Of a stretch of DNA of 64,000 nucleotides, positions 1-11,649 are shown in pieces; the first letter of the stretch is position 1, and every line of letters starts with the position of its first letter. The notes below the pieces were generated by a model. That model saw nothing but the letters and a program-made list of their open reading frames with translations. It did no database searches and was not told where the DNA came from. Where the stretch lies: contig NC_063166.1 in the NCBI RefSeq assembly GCF_023159225.1, forward strand, positions 45,563,149 through 45,627,148, in the 5' to 3' direction. The stretch is from Perognathus longimembris pacificus. Taxonomy: Eukaryota > Chordata > Mammalia > Rodentia > Heteromyidae. A program made the position numbers and the translations under genes.

Positions 1-178
1 GCAGGAGTCTGAGATCTGAGGATCACAGGCCAAAGCTAGCTCAGGAAGGAAAGTCCAGAGATTCTGACCTCTAATTAACCACCAGAAAACTGGAAGTGGA
101 GCTGTGGCTTGAGCAAAAGAGCTCAGGACCCTGAGTTCAAGCGTCACAACTACTGTCACCACTACCACCTGTGACAAC
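1..178 (+). mobile_element. B1-dID-type dimeric SINE, 5' end cut by window edge
   Basis: The 7SL-derived B1 half is recognised by GAGATCTGAGGATCAC and AAAGTCCAGAGA. It is followed by a linker (TTAACCACCAGAAAACTGG) and the tRNA-like dID half (GAGCTGTGGCTTGAGC, CCTGAGTTCAAG). The dID half lacks about 20 bp around its A box. The same two-part order recurs many times in this window. The family name B1-dID is from established knowledge of rodent SINEs and was not verified by search. Confidence 0.75.
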
Positions 179-611
179 AAAAAGAAATTTAGGCAGAGAA
201 ATTTTAGAGTTGATGTAGCTGACATTAAAGCCTGATTGTTCCCCCCCCCCGCCCCCGCCAAAAAAGGTCAGATGCTCAAGACAATAGACAGCTAGTAAGA
301 GCATCACAGTAGAGTTTCTCCTGGGGATTTCCCTCAAGTGAGCACTAAGTTCCTGGTCAGTGGACTTTGCGTAACTGGACACACAGGTTCAAACTGAAAA
401 TCAAACACATGATTCTCTCTCTATTTTTTCTTCTCCTGTGATGTTATTTTTTACTTGTGATACTTGGAGATCTGCACAGTGTTGTTGACCTTCCTGATGT
501 AGGTTACAAATTCAGAGGCAGAATTAGTTACAGTGCTTTCTATATGAGGAGAAAAAAATAGGTATTGAGAAAGTTGATGGAAATTTTTCTTGGAAAATAT
601 GATACATAGGG
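179..611. other. Unassigned stretch with a C-rich run
   Basis: No gene or recognisable repeat is seen. The only notable feature is a C-run interrupted by G at 241-258. Confidence 0.5.
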
Positions 612-785
612 ATTTTTTTTGCCAGTCACTGTCCCTGGCTTCTTTTTGCTCAAGGCTAGCACTCTGCCACTTGAGCCACAGGGCCACTTCTGGCCATTTT
701 CTATATAAGTGGTGCTGAGGAATTGAACCCAGGGCTTCATGTGTATGAGGCAAGCACTCTTGCCACTAGGCCATATTCCCAGCCC
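612..785 (-). mobile_element. ID-like dimeric SINE (IDL-Geo type)
   Basis: On the minus strand it starts with GGGCTGGGAATATGGCCTAG, carries an A box and a B-box-like segment (GGGTTCAATTCC), then the right monomer (GCTCAAGTGGCAGAGTGC, GCCTTGAGC) and an A tail (the T run at 612-620). About 25 bp near the 3' end of the right monomer are missing compared with other copies. It is one of ten copies in the window. Confidence 0.85.
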
Positions 786-945
786 TCTTTTTTTGAGTTT
801 AATCATGAACAGGAGAATTTTGACAGTTCTAATGTACGTGCAGAAAAGACATGTTATGAAATAACTATAGTTAGTTTACCTTTCCTCTGAAGAACTTAAG
901 GTATTTTGCATTTGGTTGGACATGTTGGAAATTGATCTAGGTTAA

Positions 946-1154
946 TTTTTTTTTTTTTTTTTGCCAGTCCTGGGGCTTGGACCTCAGGGCCTGAGCACTG
1001 CCCCTGGCTTCTTTTTGCTCAAGGCCAACACTCTGCCACTTGAGACACAGCGCCACTTCTGGCCGTTTTCTATATATGTGGTGCTGGGGAATTGAACCCA
1101 GGGCTTCATGTATATGAGTCAAGCACTCTTGCCTCTAGGCCATATTCCCAGGCC
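946..1154 (-). mobile_element. ID-like dimeric SINE (IDL-Geo type) with target-site duplication
   Basis: A complete dimer on the minus strand with its poly(A) as a T run at 946-962. It is flanked by CTAGGTTAA (937-945) and CTAGGTTTAA (1155-1164), a near-perfect target-site duplication, as expected for L1-mobilised SINEs. Confidence 0.9.
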
Positions 1155-1164
1155 CTAGGTTTAA

Positions 1165-1914
1165 ATATTAATATGGCTCAAGAAGTTTTATTTTAATACA
1201 AGTTTAAGTTAATATAACCATTTAATTTAATGACTTTTTTGAAATAGCATGCATGTTTATCTGTCTGTCTGTATCTGCTTAGAGGAAGTCTTTTGATAAT
1301 TTCATTTGTTTTGGGCCTGGATCTGGGATTCTGTTAGGTGGACAAGGGTTTGGTGCTGTGCTAATTCAGTTTCAGGGGATGAAGGCTTAACTGAACTTGC
1401 TACACAGAAGGCACAGGACCTAGTCAGGTACTGGACTGCAGGAAAACTGGCCTGGGTGTTAGGGAAGGAGAATGAAGCAATCTGTTCATAGAGAGTAATG
1501 TTAGACCCTTGGAATCAATTCCTGGAATTCATCTAAGTGGCTGGGAATATGGCATCACACCATCACTGCTGAGGGATGCAGGTGACAGCTCTCCTCAGCC
1601 CACATCCCATGGGGAGACTCAGTGGAGGTGAAGACCCTGGCTGTAGTTGGGTTATGATTCATGTGTAAGTGTGCTATGTGGTCACACAGGACAAATATTT
1701 ACAGGGTTCTACACTTGGTTTAGTGCACTGATGCTTTTTTGAAGTTTTAAATCAGGTCTGAACATGAGTCCCTGAATGTTCAGAAACTTATTCAGCTAGT
1801 CCTGATCATAGTTTAACAAATGCACCTGCCTATTACACATAGGTTTGTTTTTTTTTTTGAAGGGGAGAGTTTTTGTTTCTTCCTTTAGTCTTCTTATGGG
1901 TATTCTTTTGTCCA
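1165..1914. other. Unassigned stretch
   Basis: No gene, RNA gene or clear repeat is recognised. A short TCTG run lies near 1260 and a T run near 1849. Confidence 0.5.
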
Positions 1915-2045
1915 CTCACATTTTGTATTAGTATTAATTAGGTATACATGGGGATTTCATTCTGACATGTCCATATCTGCATACATTGTACTTAATCAGA
2001 CATACATCTCCTTCAGTACATCTTTCCTTCCCCATATTGGGGTAT
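1915..2045 (-). mobile_element. Old L1 3' UTR fragment
   Basis: The segment with GTATACATGGGGATTTCATT, GACATGTCCATATCTGCATA and TGTACTTAATCAGAC resembles the antisense of older rodent L1 3' UTRs. It is diverged, so family assignment is tentative. Confidence 0.5.
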
Positions 2046-2269
2046 TTTAAAATTGAAGCTAAAACCCTCCTTCCTAGGGGGAGGGGTTGTAGGAAAGGAC
2101 TTTCAGGACAAAGGATATGGCAGGTGTGGCTTATAATTTGTTAGGAAATAAGAACAAACAAATTTCAAAATGGTGAAGTTAAGACTAACTTGCTGCTCTC
2201 ATCATGGCTCTAGGCATTCAAAAGAAGAAAAAGATATGGTTATTATAATAATTATTTTTATTAATTTTA

Positions 2270-2465
2270 GTAATACTGGAATTTCAAGTTCAGGGACTTT
2301 GATTTGCTAGGCAGCACTCTACCTCTTGATTCATATTTCCAGGCTCTTTTGTTTTAGTTATTCCTGGGAGGGTTTGGGCTTTTATTTCTGGGGCTAACTT
2401 TGGATTCTGTTCATCCTCCTTCTCTTCTTAGCAACTAGGATTAAGATGGATGCCATCATACATAG
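2270..2465 (-). mobile_element. Old B1-dID-type SINE
   Basis: Read on the minus strand it has a B1-like part (plus-strand traces TAGCAACTAGGATTA, GGGCTAACTTTGGATTC) followed by an ID-like tRNA part (plus-strand GCTAGGCAGCACTCTACCTC). It is strongly diverged, so boundaries are approximate. Confidence 0.6.
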
Positions 2466-5400
2466 CCACTTAAATTTTTAATATTACTCATTCTTTAAAC
2501 CCAAACTACAATTCAGAACTTCAGCAATCTGCAACAGTACATGTGAAAAGCTGTGTTTAATAACTTCCTTTCTTCAACCCTGGAATCAACCTCTGAAGGA
2601 TCTCTACAAATCTCGGTACCAAGAGAAAGTCATTATATAATTTTACATAGAGCTTAGTCTTGAGTGTGATCTGACTAGTATCTGGTATTTTGACTAGTAA
2701 GATAAACATTTCTTCTTTGAGACAGAATAAGTAGATACCTTGAAGGAAGAGGAAAACACATTTGAATCTCTCCTGTAGAGGCCAGAAATTTCTTTTTCAA
2801 ATATACATCATTTTTGAAAGCTCCACTTGTTACCTATAATAAAAAATGCATAGATGAGTGCATTTTTCTCTCCTACTCTCATACCTGTAGTCCAAAAGCT
2901 GGAGCAAGAGCCCCCCCAGGGGCTAAAACTGTTAGGATCACCAAACACAAATGCTCAATGTGAATGTATGAATTTCAAACAATTCATAGCTTTCTTTTTG
3001 CCTTTCTATAAATGGCACTTCATTGCTACTCGGTAGACTGGGGGGAAATAGGATTATTACATTCATTTTAAGAAATATTCTTTCACCTCTTTTGTGGGTC
3101 TCCCCATAATTTCCATTATATTTCATCTTCTGAGAAGTTTGCTAAATGTAGCTGCAAGCAGCTCATGCTGGTAGGTGTGCTTGAGCCATTATCATCCATT
3201 TTTCAATAAAGCTGTGGGTGAAAGTATCATTGATTCTTTTTCACCAGGAGAGAATATTAGCTTTTTATCCTCATCATATTATCTCTCTGCTTGACTGATA
3301 AAACTGTCATGCCAAAGGAAAGGTCAGGAATTATTGAGTGGGTGTTCATTTAATTCATCTCTCACCCCTTTTTTCCAACAAATATATTGGGAAAGTAGCA
3401 GAAAATTTGTGTTTATGCTATGTGAATAGAAGAGAGACAAATAGATAAAGTCCACATGGATTAATGACTTCATTTTGCTGCCTAGAAATATGTGAGAGCT
3501 TTAAAGCATCTTCATTTATGGCATATATTTCCTGCTTAATTCATTTTGTTATTAAGTTTTATTATACAAGTTTTATCTTTTCTATATGCATTGGATGGTC
3601 TGATGATGTCTGTAATCTAGGACTTTTTCCTGAATGTTGTTCCTGCCCCTTAACTCAAGGACAGGAATCTCAGAAAATACTAGGAAGAGAACATGAATTT
3701 TTGTCAGTGAGATTAGATCGAATCTCAATCTAATAGGCATATAACATTAAGCAAAAAATATTAACTTGTCTGCATTTCACTCGTTTTGCTTTGTCTTTGA
3801 AATTAAAACATTAGGAGACATTTTTGGTTCCATCCCACTTTTTATTTCTCTTTACTTGCAACTGGTCAGTAATCCATTGTTGATTCTGTTCACTGTCTTT
3901 TTGAGTCTGCCGTCTGTTAATTTTTGTGCTCCTTCAGCTGCCCCCTTACCACATCTTGTTTAAACTACCTAAATTATCTTCTAATTGACTACCCTTGCTC
4001 TAGTCCAGTTTTCTTTTTCAATTAGTACCTTAGTCATTCCAAGTTGTATTCTTTTACCCTGTACAACTGAGCTAATTTGCCAATTTGTAGCCAACTTTAT
4101 TGTACCTATAAAAGTTATAGTAAGATATAGATGATATAGATGGCTTTTCACGATAAAAACAATCTAGCTTTAAAAAAACAATCTAGCTATTGCCTACAAT
4201 TCTGTCTTTAAGTAATCTGGTTGCGTTGGCAATTTCCTTTGTACCTATCTGTGTTCAGGTTACCAGGCATTTCTTTACTTCCTTTACTCTTTCAGTTGTC
4301 TTTTAAAAAAAAAAAATGTTTTTCCATTGACACCTAGGTCAACTATCTCCCTTACTAATCTTTCCTCTTTTCCTCAATAATTATAATTAAAGATGTTTGT
4401 ATGACTATATTTATTGTACTATATTGGATTTCTTTGTATGTCCCTTTTATATTCGGGGTCTAGGATAGGGCCAAATATATGGCATGAATGGATGAATTTA
4501 CAAGTTTTGAGCAATTGATAAGAGCAATTATCCAAACTTCAAGATCACAATCCACATTAGATGCTTGATAATGTTAGTCTTCTCTTTCTTTGTTTTTGAT
4601 AATATCAGTGTTTTACTTAAGGGGAACAAGGAAAGAGAAAAGTGAAAAAGGTTGTGGTAGTGTTGGGTAAACAACCTTGGTAATACTTGCTTTAGGGAAG
4701 CTGAGTGAAAGATAATTTCCTTGGTAAGCAAAGCTCACGAGGTCATGGATGTTAACAAAAGTGAGTAATCATGACGACACATTTCCATGAATGGCTCATT
4801 GCTATGATTCTCAGTAGAAAAAAGTCCATCTCTCATCTTCCATGTCTGTATTTTATCCAGCTCCTTGGCAGTTGATTGAAAATCCCTTTCTGCAGGCTGC
4901 TTCCTTTTTCAGAGATAGCTTCCCATTCCCCCTCCAGTTTTCAACCAGCTCTCTGTAATAGGAACTGTACATTAAAGCCCTGTTCTGTGGGGGAGCAACC
5001 CACACATGCTGAGGCCAGCTACTTGCCTTCTCATTTGGCCTGCTTTCTATTCTCCATGCTGCTTACTACAGGACCAATCCTGTGCCTCCATGTCCTGAAC
5101 AATACAGACATTCACAACATATTTGAATGAATTACAAGAGTAGGTCAGGGTAAGAGGGCTTTGCTTGTTATTGTTTTATATGTGTTGCCTTCTAGAATAT
5201 CTATGCCAAGGTGGGGAGACTTTTCCATTCAAACTTTGTGCTCTGTGTGTACAAATAATCCCTTGCCTATTATTCAGGGCTGGTTAAATGTAAATGCATT
5301 TACATGTCAGGAGTACTCAGTTGCATCTTCTCCTGTCTAGGAGAAATGGAAGGTAAAGAAGGGCTCATCTAAACACCTGGAAGGACTCAGAGATGTAAGC

Positions 5401-5699
5401 CCACAAGGACAGATTTTGACATCCACCAAAAGCACTTGCATTGCCCTTCCTTTCTGTCTTCTCATTACAATCTGAAGAGATTACAGGAACATCAAGCAGC
5501 ACTTGGATGACACTTAGCTTTCCCCTCTTTTAAATCTTCAAGTTCTAATTATTTGTGGCCCTTATGTGGGTTAGAGTTCACCTGTCCACTGGGAATAGCC
5601 TGTCTACTGATTCCCGCCTCTCTCCACCCTCCCCATCACCCCCCGCCACTCTGGCCTTTCTTCTTGTGTTTTTAGAAGCCTTAACACTTTGAGAAGCTT
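2466..5699. other. Long unassigned stretch
   Basis: Moderately AT-rich DNA without a supported gene, splice-flanked exon or young repeat. Short open frames (for example 3464-3733 and 4876-5130) lack any coding character. Diverged ancient repeats may be present below my detection. Confidence 0.5.
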
Positions 5700-5965
5700 C
5701 TCCTGATTAAAAGGTTTAAAGCAAGTCAAGATGGCAGGCTAAAAATAACAGAAATTCTCCTGGTGTCCCAGTTATTAAATGATGGCCTGGCAGTTAAAAC
5801 CCTCAGGCAATGCCTCAGGCAGACTGAGTCCAGCACCTTGTCATTATCCTCCAAAAATCTTACAGCAGGCTGAATCTGCAGCCATTAGCTAGCATGGAAA
5901 GGTTTTGACCTGTCATTTAAACAGGAAAATTCAAAGAAGCCAAATTCTTCATTATAGCAATTTCC
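5700..5965. other. Candidate conserved noncoding element
   Basis: Repeat-free, balanced composition. It contains homeobox-like CCATTAGCTAGCAT and TGACCTGTCATTTAAACAGG in close succession. No comparison is available here, so conservation is only an inference from its non-repetitive, motif-dense look. Confidence 0.2.
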
Positions 5966-6208
5966 CGGTCTGTATGTTGTAAGAAATCATGGCCTCTTTA
6001 ATTTGTAAAGAACTGATAGGGGAGCATGTTGGTTCTGTTCACCCTGTCTGCCCTCCACTCTTGCAGATCTGTTCCAAGTGTTCTTCCTGGATGACCGAAA
6101 GCATCTGAGATCTGATCTCTGTCCCACAGCTCTCACTGTGGTGGGAGGTACCAAGAGCGGTGGCCCAAAAACTAGCTTCAAGGGAGGATACCAATTCTGC
6201 CTATGCTG

Positions 6209-7010
6209 TGATAGGGTTGACCTGAAAACTGGAGTAACTAAATATAAGTTTTAGTGTTGAAATTATAACAGCTTCTAAACCCTGGTGATGACTCCATGAT
6301 AGAGGGCTGCCCCCCACCCGTGAGACTAGTTTCTTATAAGTTTGACATTTAAAAATGTAGGGAGCACTCGCCTCTATACCTGGGTAGCAACCATGGTAAC
6401 GGACAATAAAAAATGATCATAGTCATAGACTATAAAAATAGCCATAATAGTAGTAGAAATGCCATGGTAACTGCTGGGTTGATTTACTTATGATTGAGTA
6501 CTGTATTGTTTTAACCTGCTCAAGCTTGCTTAGTGGTAATGGGGAAACACGGTTGCAATTGTTAAAATAAAGTTGGTACTAGGTCAGCCTGACCGCAATA
6601 TTCTGCTTCTGTAAATGGCTTGTTTAACCCATTTGTGACTTGCTCTACCCCCTGTACCAACCCCCTGCATCAGTGCTACATGACCACCTGTTGTCAATTC
6701 CTGATATCGAGGCCAGTTCCCGATATCAAAGCCAAAATAGGTAACTGAAAGGGTAGATAGCCAATAGAAATAGGACAAGATTTGCTTGCTAAATGCCATC
6801 CAATCAAGTATCAGCCAAGTTGGAAATACCCTGCCCCTGTTGTAATCACAATAGAAACCCTGCCTATCTGAGGGTCGGGACTCTCAATCCAGATCTGCTG
6901 TGTCGGTGACGGTTGGGAGTCCAGGCTCAAGTTTGCAATAAAGACTCTCATGCGTTTGCATCGGTATCGGCTCCTTGGTGGTCTTTGGGGACCAGAAATC
7001 TGGCATAACA
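6209..7010 (+). mobile_element. ERV solo LTR (gammaretrovirus-like, family 1)
   Basis: An 802-bp LTR beginning TGATAGGG and ending GGCATAACA, close to the usual TG...CA inverted ends. It is flanked by the 4-bp duplication GCTG at 6205-6208 and 7011-7014. A CCAAT box lies at 6761-6765 and a poly(A) signal AATAAA at 6937-6942, followed by a T/G-rich U5. A 4-bp target duplication is typical of ERV1-class proviruses. No gag, pol or env sequence adjoins it, so this is a solo LTR left by recombination. Confidence 0.85.
6937..6942 (+). promoter_or_regulatory. LTR poly(A) signal AATAAA
   Basis: AATAAA in TTTGCAATAAAGAC, 68 bp before the LTR 3' end, the usual R-region position. The related LTR has the same signal at 8072-8077. 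Confidence 0.75.
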
Positions 7011-7560
7011 GCTGTCCCTCCTAGCTGGATAATCTTCAGTCAGTCACTGATTAGTAAAGTAGAAATAGTCTCTGCCTTGTAGAGATGCTCTTAAAAAGTC
7101 AGAAAGGTACACCGTTCTTCTACGAGTGCCTGACAGAAACTGCTCAGTACAGGTACATGACTGAGATCACTGCAATGTGAATTTCTGTAATCCTTTCCAC
7201 CTTTTACTTTATTTGCATACTTGCCTTCTTGACTAATGTGAGTATCCTGAGGGGAGGGAGGGTCCTCTAAGCTACACCCAGGAGGCCTAATATTCTATTA
7301 TTCAACTCTAATGTGGAGGCAAATTTTCCAGAAATTTCTGAAGAATCAAATTTAAATGCTGCTAATTTTAACAATAATTGTTAGAAATACACAGATAGGT
7401 AAATAGGCACAAATATCTATAAGGTTTATAGATGTATGGAGAGAGATGAATGGGTATCTATAAACATATGACAATATAAAAGTCAAGATTTAGAGTAGGT
7501 AATTGAATAATGCTAGATAGTAAGTTTCAAAGCAAACAAGCCATCTGAAATTTTAGTGTG
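7011..7560. other. Unassigned stretch
   Basis: Single-copy-looking DNA between the first LTR and the CA microsatellite. No gene or repeat is recognised. Confidence 0.5.
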
Positions 7561-7569
7561 TAACTCCAA

Positions 7570-7604
7570 TGCATATATATATATGCATATATATACACAA
7601 ACAC

Positions 7605-7655
<51 letters not shown>
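7570..7655. repeat. AT-rich run followed by (CA)n microsatellite
   Basis: ATATAT/GCATAT units at 7571-7595 lead into a near-continuous CA tract at 7609-7655 that ends just upstream of the second LTR. Confidence 0.95.
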
Positions 7656-7657
<2 letters not shown>

Positions 7658-7666
7658 CACAGATAC

Positions 7667-8087
7667 TGTTAGGGCTGACCTGAAAAGTGGAGTAACTAAA
7701 TATAAGTTTTAATGTTAAAATTATAACAGTTTCTAAACTCTGGTGATGACTCCATGATAGAGGGCTGCACCCTCTGCCATATTCTGAAATGATCTTGGAA
7801 ACTACTTTACCACTAACTTTTACATTTCTCCTGTGTATAAATTAAGGATCACTATGGAAACTATGTAAGATTTTTTTAACTGAAAGGGTAGATAGCCAAT
7901 AGAAATAGGACAAGACTTGCTTGCTAAATGTCATCCAATCAAGTATCCGCCAAGTTGGAAATACCCTGCCCCTGTTGTAATCACAATAAAAACCCTGACT
8001 ATCTGAGGGTTGGGGCTCTCAATCCAGATCCGCTGTGTTGGTGACGGTTGGGAGTCCAGGCTCGAGCTTGCAATAAAGACTCTCATG
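7667..8087 (+). mobile_element. ERV LTR, family 1, shortened and 3'-truncated
   Basis: Starts TGTTAGGGCTGACC, matching the first LTR closely for about 100 bp. A different 110-bp U3 segment follows (about 7768-7877). From AACTGAAAGGGTAG (7878) it again matches the first LTR, including the CCAAT box, a TATA-like AATAAAAA (7985-7992) and AATAAA (8072-8077). It stops after TCTCATG, so the U5 seen in the first copy is missing. It is an independent copy, not the partner LTR of one provirus. Confidence 0.8.
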
Positions 8088-8224
8088 TGATTCATTAAGT
8101 GGTAACTCCTTTGTACAAATACTTAAGGATAATGAAATATAGTTAAAATGAGAAAAGATATATTTTTAGTTTGCTAGATTCTAAAACAATAATCCCCAAG
8201 GAAACAAATTTCAATCCTCTAAAC

Positions 8225-8690
8225 TTCATAAAGAATAGATATGGAAAACCCATACCTACCATTATACTTAATAGTGAAAACAAAACAACTTCCTCCAAGG
8301 CAGGACCAATATTAAGTTGGTCTTATTAGACTTTAGGATTTCTCCAATATAATGTACTTTTATTCCTTATGCAAGAAAAGGAATGAACAACTTCCTGAAG
8401 GGAAAAGAAGCAAAAACTTTTCTTTCAAGATGACATGGTTTCTCTCTGTAGAATACCCAAGAAAAATACAGGAAATATATTATAACCCTATAAAAAATAG
8501 TAGTGCAGGATATGACATTAATATGAAAACTGTATTTACATGAGCTAAAAATTCATACCAAAACATAAAATAAAAATACCATAATTTATACAAACATCAT
8601 AAATAGGAAATAGTGAAGAGAAAGCTCTTCAAGCTAAAGGTATGAAAGACTTGTATAATGAAAACCACAAAACATTACTGATGGAAAGTG
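8225..8690 (+). mobile_element. Ancient L1 ORF2 fragment
   Basis: Diverged traces of L1 reverse transcriptase-region coding sequence run in order: a TACTTAATAGTGAAAAC segment, GATGACATGGTTTCTC (the catalytic-loop region), and AAAGACTTGTATAATGAAAA followed by ACCACAAAACATTACTGATG. Frames are broken throughout. The order matches ORF2 on the plus strand. Confidence 0.65.
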
Positions 8691-8699
8691 ATAATCTGA

Positions 8700-9650
8700 A
8701 CACTGAACTGTTATGAGGGAAGCCTTGGTTACTTGTAATTCATACTTTTTCACCTAGTCTGTGGTTGTTTCTGGCTGTTGGCTAGGGGACCCACTATGAA
8801 GGACATTAGGTGCTAGGCCTAAAATCCTGGAATGACATATTAGATCCAGGTACTTGCCCCTATATGCCACATAAGAGGCATGACAAGGGGGATAGAAAAG
8901 GGTACTATTACATCACTTGGGCATGGTGCAGGAAAACAGCCCATCTTCAGGCACTTTGGGATAAGGCTTGATTTATAGTTTTAAATACAAAGAGCTGAGG
9001 GTAGAGGGATAGAGGAATGTATAGACAGTCACATTACAAATGTGGCCTGCTTGACCCTAATCTCAGCCCTTGTTTAGGGAAGGGTTCTGGAGATGTTCCC
9101 ACTGCTCCTGAGGAGGCTCTGCAGTTCTCCATGGCAAAGTAAGTCTTGTGCTTCCTGGATCTCAAGGTGAATGGCTTAGAGACAGATGCAAAATGGAAAT
9201 AGGGATATTAAGTTTTTCTCTACTGCTCTGAGTTGATTGATGGGCTCTTGTAGGAGTCAGTGCTTTTCAACAAAATGCAGCTTTTAAGCCTTTCTTACAG
9301 GATTACTCTAACCCAGTGGCTGTTGTAAGTTGCTGGTGAACTAGGAGCAGTAAGTTCTGTGGCTTCTGTTAGAGCATGCATTACCGTTAGTTCTGCACAT
9401 TTATAGTTCCCTTAAGGATTAGACATAAATTTGTCTGATGGCAAATTTGAGAGTACATATGTGAGAATCCATACAGCCAAAATCCACCTGTAGAGTACAG
9501 GGGCCCTTCTGGCAGGATTATGACATGTTTATTTAAAGTGGTCCTTAGAGCTAGAGAGCCACACCCTTGTTTCCATAGTCAGCAGAACTTGAGACATAGA
9601 CACTCACTTGATCTCTTGTGTTTTTTCCATCTCAGAGATGGCTCCCATTG
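8700..9650. other. Unassigned stretch
   Basis: No gene or repeat recognised. Sequence composition is ordinary. Confidence 0.5.
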
Positions 9651-9662
9651 ACTTTCTCAGTG

Positions 9663-9874
9663 TTTTTTTTTTTTTTTTTTTTGCCAGTTCTGGGCCTTGG
9701 ACTCAGGGCCTGAGCACTGTCCCTGGCTTCTTTTTGCTCAAGGCTAGCACTCTGCCACTTGAGCCACAGCGCCCCTTCTGACCATTTTCTGTACATGTGG
9801 TGCTGGGGAATTGAACCCAGGTCCTCATGTATAGAAGGCAAGAACTCTTGCCATTAGGCCATATCCCCAGCCCC
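9663..9874 (-). mobile_element. ID-like dimeric SINE with exact 10-bp target duplication
   Basis: A full-length dimer on the minus strand with its A tail as the T run at 9663-9682. It is flanked by TTTCTCAGTG at both 9653-9662 and 9875-9884. The exact duplication and long tail mark a relatively recent insertion. Confidence 0.93.
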
Positions 9875-9884
9875 TTTCTCAGTG

Positions 9885-10757
9885 GTTTGAGAGATTCCAC
9901 TGCAAATACTAGAGGTGCAGAAATGAGAGTAGAGCTCATGGAAAAAGCCAAAGGAATCAGATATCCCTTGGCCCAAATATTATGTTTATCAAGCCTAGAT
10001 AGAATGAAAAGGAATCTAGAAGGATGGCTTCATTTGATATAGAGCTAGGAAATGGGCCTTAGGATAAACTAAAATTGCCTACGAAGCTTTTATAAAAACT
10101 CAAAGACAAAAATCCCTTAGAAAGCCCTTTTGTTTTCCCTTATTATCCTCTTAGCATAGTTATATGATTCAACCTGAAGTAACAAATATAACTATCAACA
10201 GCATTTACAGAAATGATTTTGGAAACACAAGATAGGTTTACAGCACACAATGAAAAATTTCTGCATGGCCTGCTCATCCATTTCATCCATTGGAGTTCTA
10301 TGACTTAAAACAGCTGCTCAATAACCTTTACTGACTCTCTGACTCCCCTTCCCCCTCTTTCTTTTTTCCCTTGCACTAACCTGTTGTGCTTTTTTTTTTT
10401 TTTAAAGGGGTGTTGTGCCATCCATTGTTGATAAGTTCTCAAGTCCTGCTGCCTGCCTTACTCTTTTTTGGTGTCAGATTAGGAAAGCTGAGAATCTGTG
10501 GACACTTAGCCTCTAATATCTTCTCTCACCTTTGTTTCTTCACTGTGAAAATTGTTCCTATTTGTGCGAGCATTCCTATGTACTGTCATCTACCTAACAT
10601 ACTTTCGTTGCTTGATTTCAGCTTTTCTCATTTCCTGATTTGTTTTTCTCATTGCAGTTAGTTCTTTACACTGCCTACTTCCTGGCAAATTTTAGTTCCT
10701 AATTTTGCTTATCATCTGTGTTCCTCCCTAATGCCAACTACAAATGTTTGACTGAAG
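9885..10757. other. Unassigned stretch
   Basis: No supported gene. A T run lies at 10391-10403 and the following 250 bp is pyrimidine-rich. Confidence 0.5.
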
Positions 10758-11417
10758 AGAGTAGATCAAGAAAATGTGGGTCAATACACTATGGACATTG
10801 CCCCAGTCCTAAGGAAATGGAAGGAGTTGGAAAAAATCATACTAAATGAAGATAGCCAGACCCAAGGAAACATAGACTCTATGGTTTCCCTCACTGGGAA
10901 TAATTAGTACATGTCTAGGATAGTCCTAGCAGAAGATCACAATAGCTCAATAGCTAGATACAGATGAACACATACAATGATGCTAAGTGAAATGAACTCC
11001 AAGTTATGGAAACAAGTGGTTTATCATTGTTGTTGTTATTTTCAATATACCATGTGAAATTATGTCCTTTTTCTTTTGTCTTTCTTTCTCATGGCTTTAC
11101 CCCTGATGTCACTGTAACTGATTTTGGTACCCTAGATATTGTGTATACGTGTACATGTATTGGAACTAGGGAAAGAAAAGAGAATATAAAAATTGAGAGA
11201 CAAAGGATAAAAAGACAAACCAATTCAATAGCAATACTTACAAAACTATACGGTGTAACCAACTACACAACCCATGGGGTGGAATGGGGGGAAGGCAGGG
11301 GAAACATGAGGGAGGAGGTAACAAGTTTGATAAGAAATGTACACACTGCTTTATGTATGAAATTGTGACCGCTCTGTACATCACTTTGACAATAAAGAAA
11401 TTAATAAAAAAAAAAAA
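10758..11417 (+). mobile_element. L1 3' end (ORF2 terminus and 3' UTR)
   Basis: Begins in the last part of ORF2 (GATCAAGAAAATGTGGG, AAGGAAATGGAAGGAGTTGG) and runs through the complete 3' UTR: AAATGAACTCCAAG, the pyrimidine tract near 11070, the G-rich purine tract near 11278-11320, then TGTACATCACTTTGACAATA and an A tail (11405-11419). It serves as a reference for the 3' UTR copies elsewhere in the window. Confidence 0.85.
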
Positions 11418-11593
11418 AAGAAGAAGCCTAAAAAACCATTTCAGGCTTTTGGGACCTTTGCTGGATTTGTGGGATGGTTAAGTAAATTTTTATGAGGTCA
11501 TCTTCCCTGGTCATCTTGGCATGGTAGAGAGTCATAAGAAAAAATAAAGCCACTCAAGAATGTGAGACTCTGAGTTTTAGCTCTAGAACTAGG

Positions 11594-11625
<32 letters not shown>

Positions 11626-11646
11626 GCACACACTCACGCACACACA
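11594..11646. repeat. (CA)n microsatellite
   Basis: CA units with a few CG interruptions. On the minus strand this gives a Cys/Val-rich chance reading frame. Confidence 0.95.
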
Positions 11647-11649
11647 TTT

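Noticed and set aside
451..1122. Minus-strand frames resembling each other (MTH.HEALGSIPQHH.YRK)
   Set aside because: They are translations of the same SINE in different copies; the resemblance is the repeat family, not a gene family.
6209..8087. The two family-1 LTRs as a single provirus with internal genes
   Set aside because: Only 656 bp lie between them, with no gag, pol or env sequence. The first copy has its own 4-bp target duplications and the second is differently truncated.
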